64,000 nucleotides of DNA from the NCBI GenBank assembly GCA_949948715.1, contig CATLGW010000001.1:1-64000 (forward strand), given 5' to 3'. The position numbers and the translations under genes are program-made. Shown here piece by piece: positions 62,650 to 64,000 of this stretch; position 1 is the stretch's first letter; each line of letters opens with the position of its first letter. The DNA comes from an uncultured Lachnospiraceae bacterium (GTDB taxonomy: Bacteria > Bacillota > Clostridia > Lachnospirales > Lachnospiraceae). The notes under the pieces are model-generated. The model did not search any database. It worked only from the letters and a program-made list of their open reading frames with translations, and was not told the origin of the DNA.

Positions 62650-63438
62650 GTGGAAGAAAGAGAGATTGATTTAAAGGATCTTGCGGTGAAGGTGCTGCTG
62701 CATTGGCGCGGCGTTATCATTATGATGTTGATCGGAGCGCTTCTGATGGGCGGCTACAGCTACATGAAGACCGGCAAGGAGGAGAAGGCGCAGATTGCGG
62801 CCAGGGAAGCTCAGGCCAGCGGGGCCGAGGGCGCTCCGGCAGAGCCCGTAGAGGTGATTCCGGCCCATGTGGAGGTCAAGGATGTGCTGATGGGGGCGGT
62901 GTTGTTCGCGTTTCTGTATGCGGGGATCTTTGCCGTCGCTTACATTCTGGACAACAAAATCAAGCTCTGTGACAATCTGGAAAAGCTGTATCAGATTCCC
63001 CAGTTGGGCAAAATACCAGAGGCCGGGTCCGGAAAAAAGAAGCTCTTTTCCTTCGTGGACAGGCGTATCCGCGCTTTTGGGAACCGGGGAATGCGGAAAC
63101 TCACTGGGGAGGAAGCGGTGAATCTGGCTGCGGTTTCGGTGCGGCTGATCGCCCAGGCCAACAACCTGACCTCCCTGAGCCTGATCGGCTGCAATATGAC
63201 GGAGGATACCCTGGCTGACTGCAAGAGGCTGGAGCAGCTTCTGGACCAGGAGGGGATCGCGGTTACCGTTCTCAACAATGTGCTTTATGAGGAGACTGCC
63301 ATGGAGCAGCTCGGCTGGGTGGAGGCGGCCGTGCTGGTGGAGAGAGCCGGGGCCACCTTCTACAGCGAGATAGATCAGGAGCTGGCGCTTTTGTACCGGC
63401 AGAATATTCTGGTGCTGGGGGGAATCGTAAAGGGGTAG
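62650..63438 (+). CDS. Wzz-like membrane protein with degenerate BY-kinase-like domain
   Basis: 262 residues. Two membrane segments (about 19-38 and 79-101) flank a short external region of about 40 residues, much shorter than in true Wzz proteins. The cytoplasmic C-terminal part follows the order of a bacterial tyrosine kinase (LTGEEAVNLAAVSVRLIAQA, then NLTSLSLIG and VEAAVLVERAGATFYSEIDQ, ILVLGGIV), but the Walker A glycine-lysine loop is replaced by GCNMTEDTLADCK and there is no Tyr-rich tail. It may be a pseudokinase-type regulator of chain length or export. GTG 62650 with CGGGAGGAACG upstream. Confidence 0.7.
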   Translation: MEEREIDLKDLAVKVLLHWRGVIIMMLIGALLMGGYSYMKTGKEEKAQIAAREAQASGAEGAPAEPVEVIPAHVEVKDVLMGAVLFAFLYAGIFAVAYILDNKIKLCDNLEKLYQIPQLGKIPEAGSGKKKLFSFVDRRIRAFGNRGMRKLTGEEAVNLAAVSVRLIAQANNLTSLSLIGCNMTEDTLADCKRLEQLLDQEGIAVTVLNNVLYEETAMEQLGWVEAAVLVERAGATFYSEIDQELALLYRQNILVLGGIVKG

Positions 63439-63546
63439 CTCGGCGGCTGCGGCAGTGCGCGGGAAATGACGGCCTGGCGGCGCTGCCGCAAGAGGGAAAA
63501 CAGCGAGAAAATGCAGAATTGACGCTCCGGAGGGCAGTTTTTCCTA

Positions 63547-63575
63547 TTGATTTTTAGAATGAATTATAATAAAAT
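63547..63575 (+). promoter_or_regulatory. Promoter of the chemoreceptor-like gene
   Basis: TTGATT (63547-63552), 17 bp, TAAAAT (63570-63575), about 110 bp before ATG 63685. The gap between 63439 and 63684 also holds a TGCGGCAG/CTGCCGCA inverted repeat (63448-63455/63483-63490) without a T run. Confidence 0.55.
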
Positions 63576-63684
63576 AATGATATGAGACTTTTTCCCTGTG
63601 GAATGGGGGCTGGCAAGGTTAGGGGGCAGGGATGACGGGTCGCTGATTGCAAGACAAAAAATAATATACAGCAGGAGGTCTACG

Positions 63685-64000
63685 ATGAAAATCAGGTTTA
63701 AACTTATTTTATTGCAATCCCTTGCGTTGCTGGCTCTGGGGGTAATTGTCATAGTCGGCAGTTGTTTTGTAACCATTGACGGAATGCGTGATCGGATCAA
63801 GGAGACGCTGCAGGTTGCAGTGGAGGGCTATACCGATGACACGGGATATCTCAAGTCCTCCGGCTATGACATCGACGTCACCGTGTTTACCGGCGACACC
63901 CGCACGGACAGCTCGATAGAGGGGGCCGTGGGGACCAAGGCCAGCGACAAGGTGATCGATGTGGTGCTGGGCCGGCATGAGGAGTACTTTGATCCGAATA
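63685..64000 (+). CDS. N-terminus of a sensory protein with Cache-type domain (chemoreceptor-like), cut by the window end
   Basis: First 105 residues only. A basic start and membrane segment (about 6-30, LLQSLALLALGVIVIVGSCF), then an extracytoplasmic region with YDIDVTVFTGDTRTDSSI, which resembles the sCache_3-type ligand domain of methyl-accepting chemotaxis proteins and related kinases. GCAGGAGG precedes ATG 63685. The signalling output domain lies beyond the window, so kinase or cyclase forms cannot be excluded. Confidence 0.7.
   Translation, partial: MKIRFKLILLQSLALLALGVIVIVGSCFVTIDGMRDRIKETLQVAVEGYTDDTGYLKSSGYDIDVTVFTGDTRTDSSIEGAVGTKASDKVIDVVLGRHEEYFDPN

Noticed and set aside
1-64000. 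CRISPR arrays, tRNA and rRNA genes, insertion sequences
   Set aside because: No regularly spaced repeats, no cloverleaf-type sequences and no transposase genes were seen.

Overview
The window looks like the chromosome of a spore-forming gut Firmicute of the Lachnospiraceae type. The evidence is strong AGGAGG ribosome-binding sites, frequent GTG/TTG starts, a cotJC-like spore-coat gene fragment, an OFA-type transporter, miaB, and a very large surface-glycan locus. No rRNA, tRNA or CRISPR array was seen. Species cannot be fixed from the sequence alone.

Region 1 (1 to about 6930) is the right-hand part of an integrated mobile element. It carries a small ribbon-helix-helix-like protein with an operator, an XRE repressor with a divergent small gene, a Cro-like HTH protein, a membrane metal-dependent hydrolase, a ParA/ParB pair and a large serine recombinase. 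The recombinase gene abuts the 3' third of a cotJC/manganese-catalase gene, so the element appears to have integrated inside a sporulation gene.

Region 2 (7156-17734) is ordinary chromosome. It holds an OFA-family transporter (minus strand), a small conserved protein with an MFS transporter, a response regulator and histidine kinase followed by a single-pass membrane protein, an alanine/glycine:sodium symporter, miaB and a membrane acyltransferase.

Region 3 (17791-60410) is a 43 kb glycan locus built from three successive modules, each with its own flippase and its own polymerase-like membrane protein. Module A (17791-28703) ends in a GT11 fucosyltransferase-like gene followed directly by a GT6 blood-group-type transferase. 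Module B (28971-43318) starts at a strong promoter and holds WecG/TagA, LicD, GT4s, a second GT11, a radical SAM enzyme, a pyruvyltransferase-like protein and two large membrane proteins. Module C (43874-53838) starts at another strong promoter and holds an Alg14/Alg13-type pair, a polymerase, a pyruvyltransferase and an F420-dehydrogenase-beta-like protein. It continues into a group (53879-60410) with a beta-propeller transferase-like protein, a TagB/TagF-type phosphotransferase, an IspD/TarI-type cytidylyltransferase, an acyltransferase, an epimerase and a GT-C protein. No initiating polyprenyl-phosphate sugar phosphotransferase is visible, so that gene must lie elsewhere.

Region 4 (60604-64000) has a membrane-anchored protein with five tandem repeats of 96 residues, a small Wzz-like membrane protein with what looks like a degenerate tyrosine-kinase domain, and the start of a chemoreceptor-like gene.

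Five genes appear frameshifted at six places, and every one is repaired by adding a single G to a G run (C run for the minus-strand gene). This may be a systematic sequencing error rather than true gene decay, and those genes may be intact.
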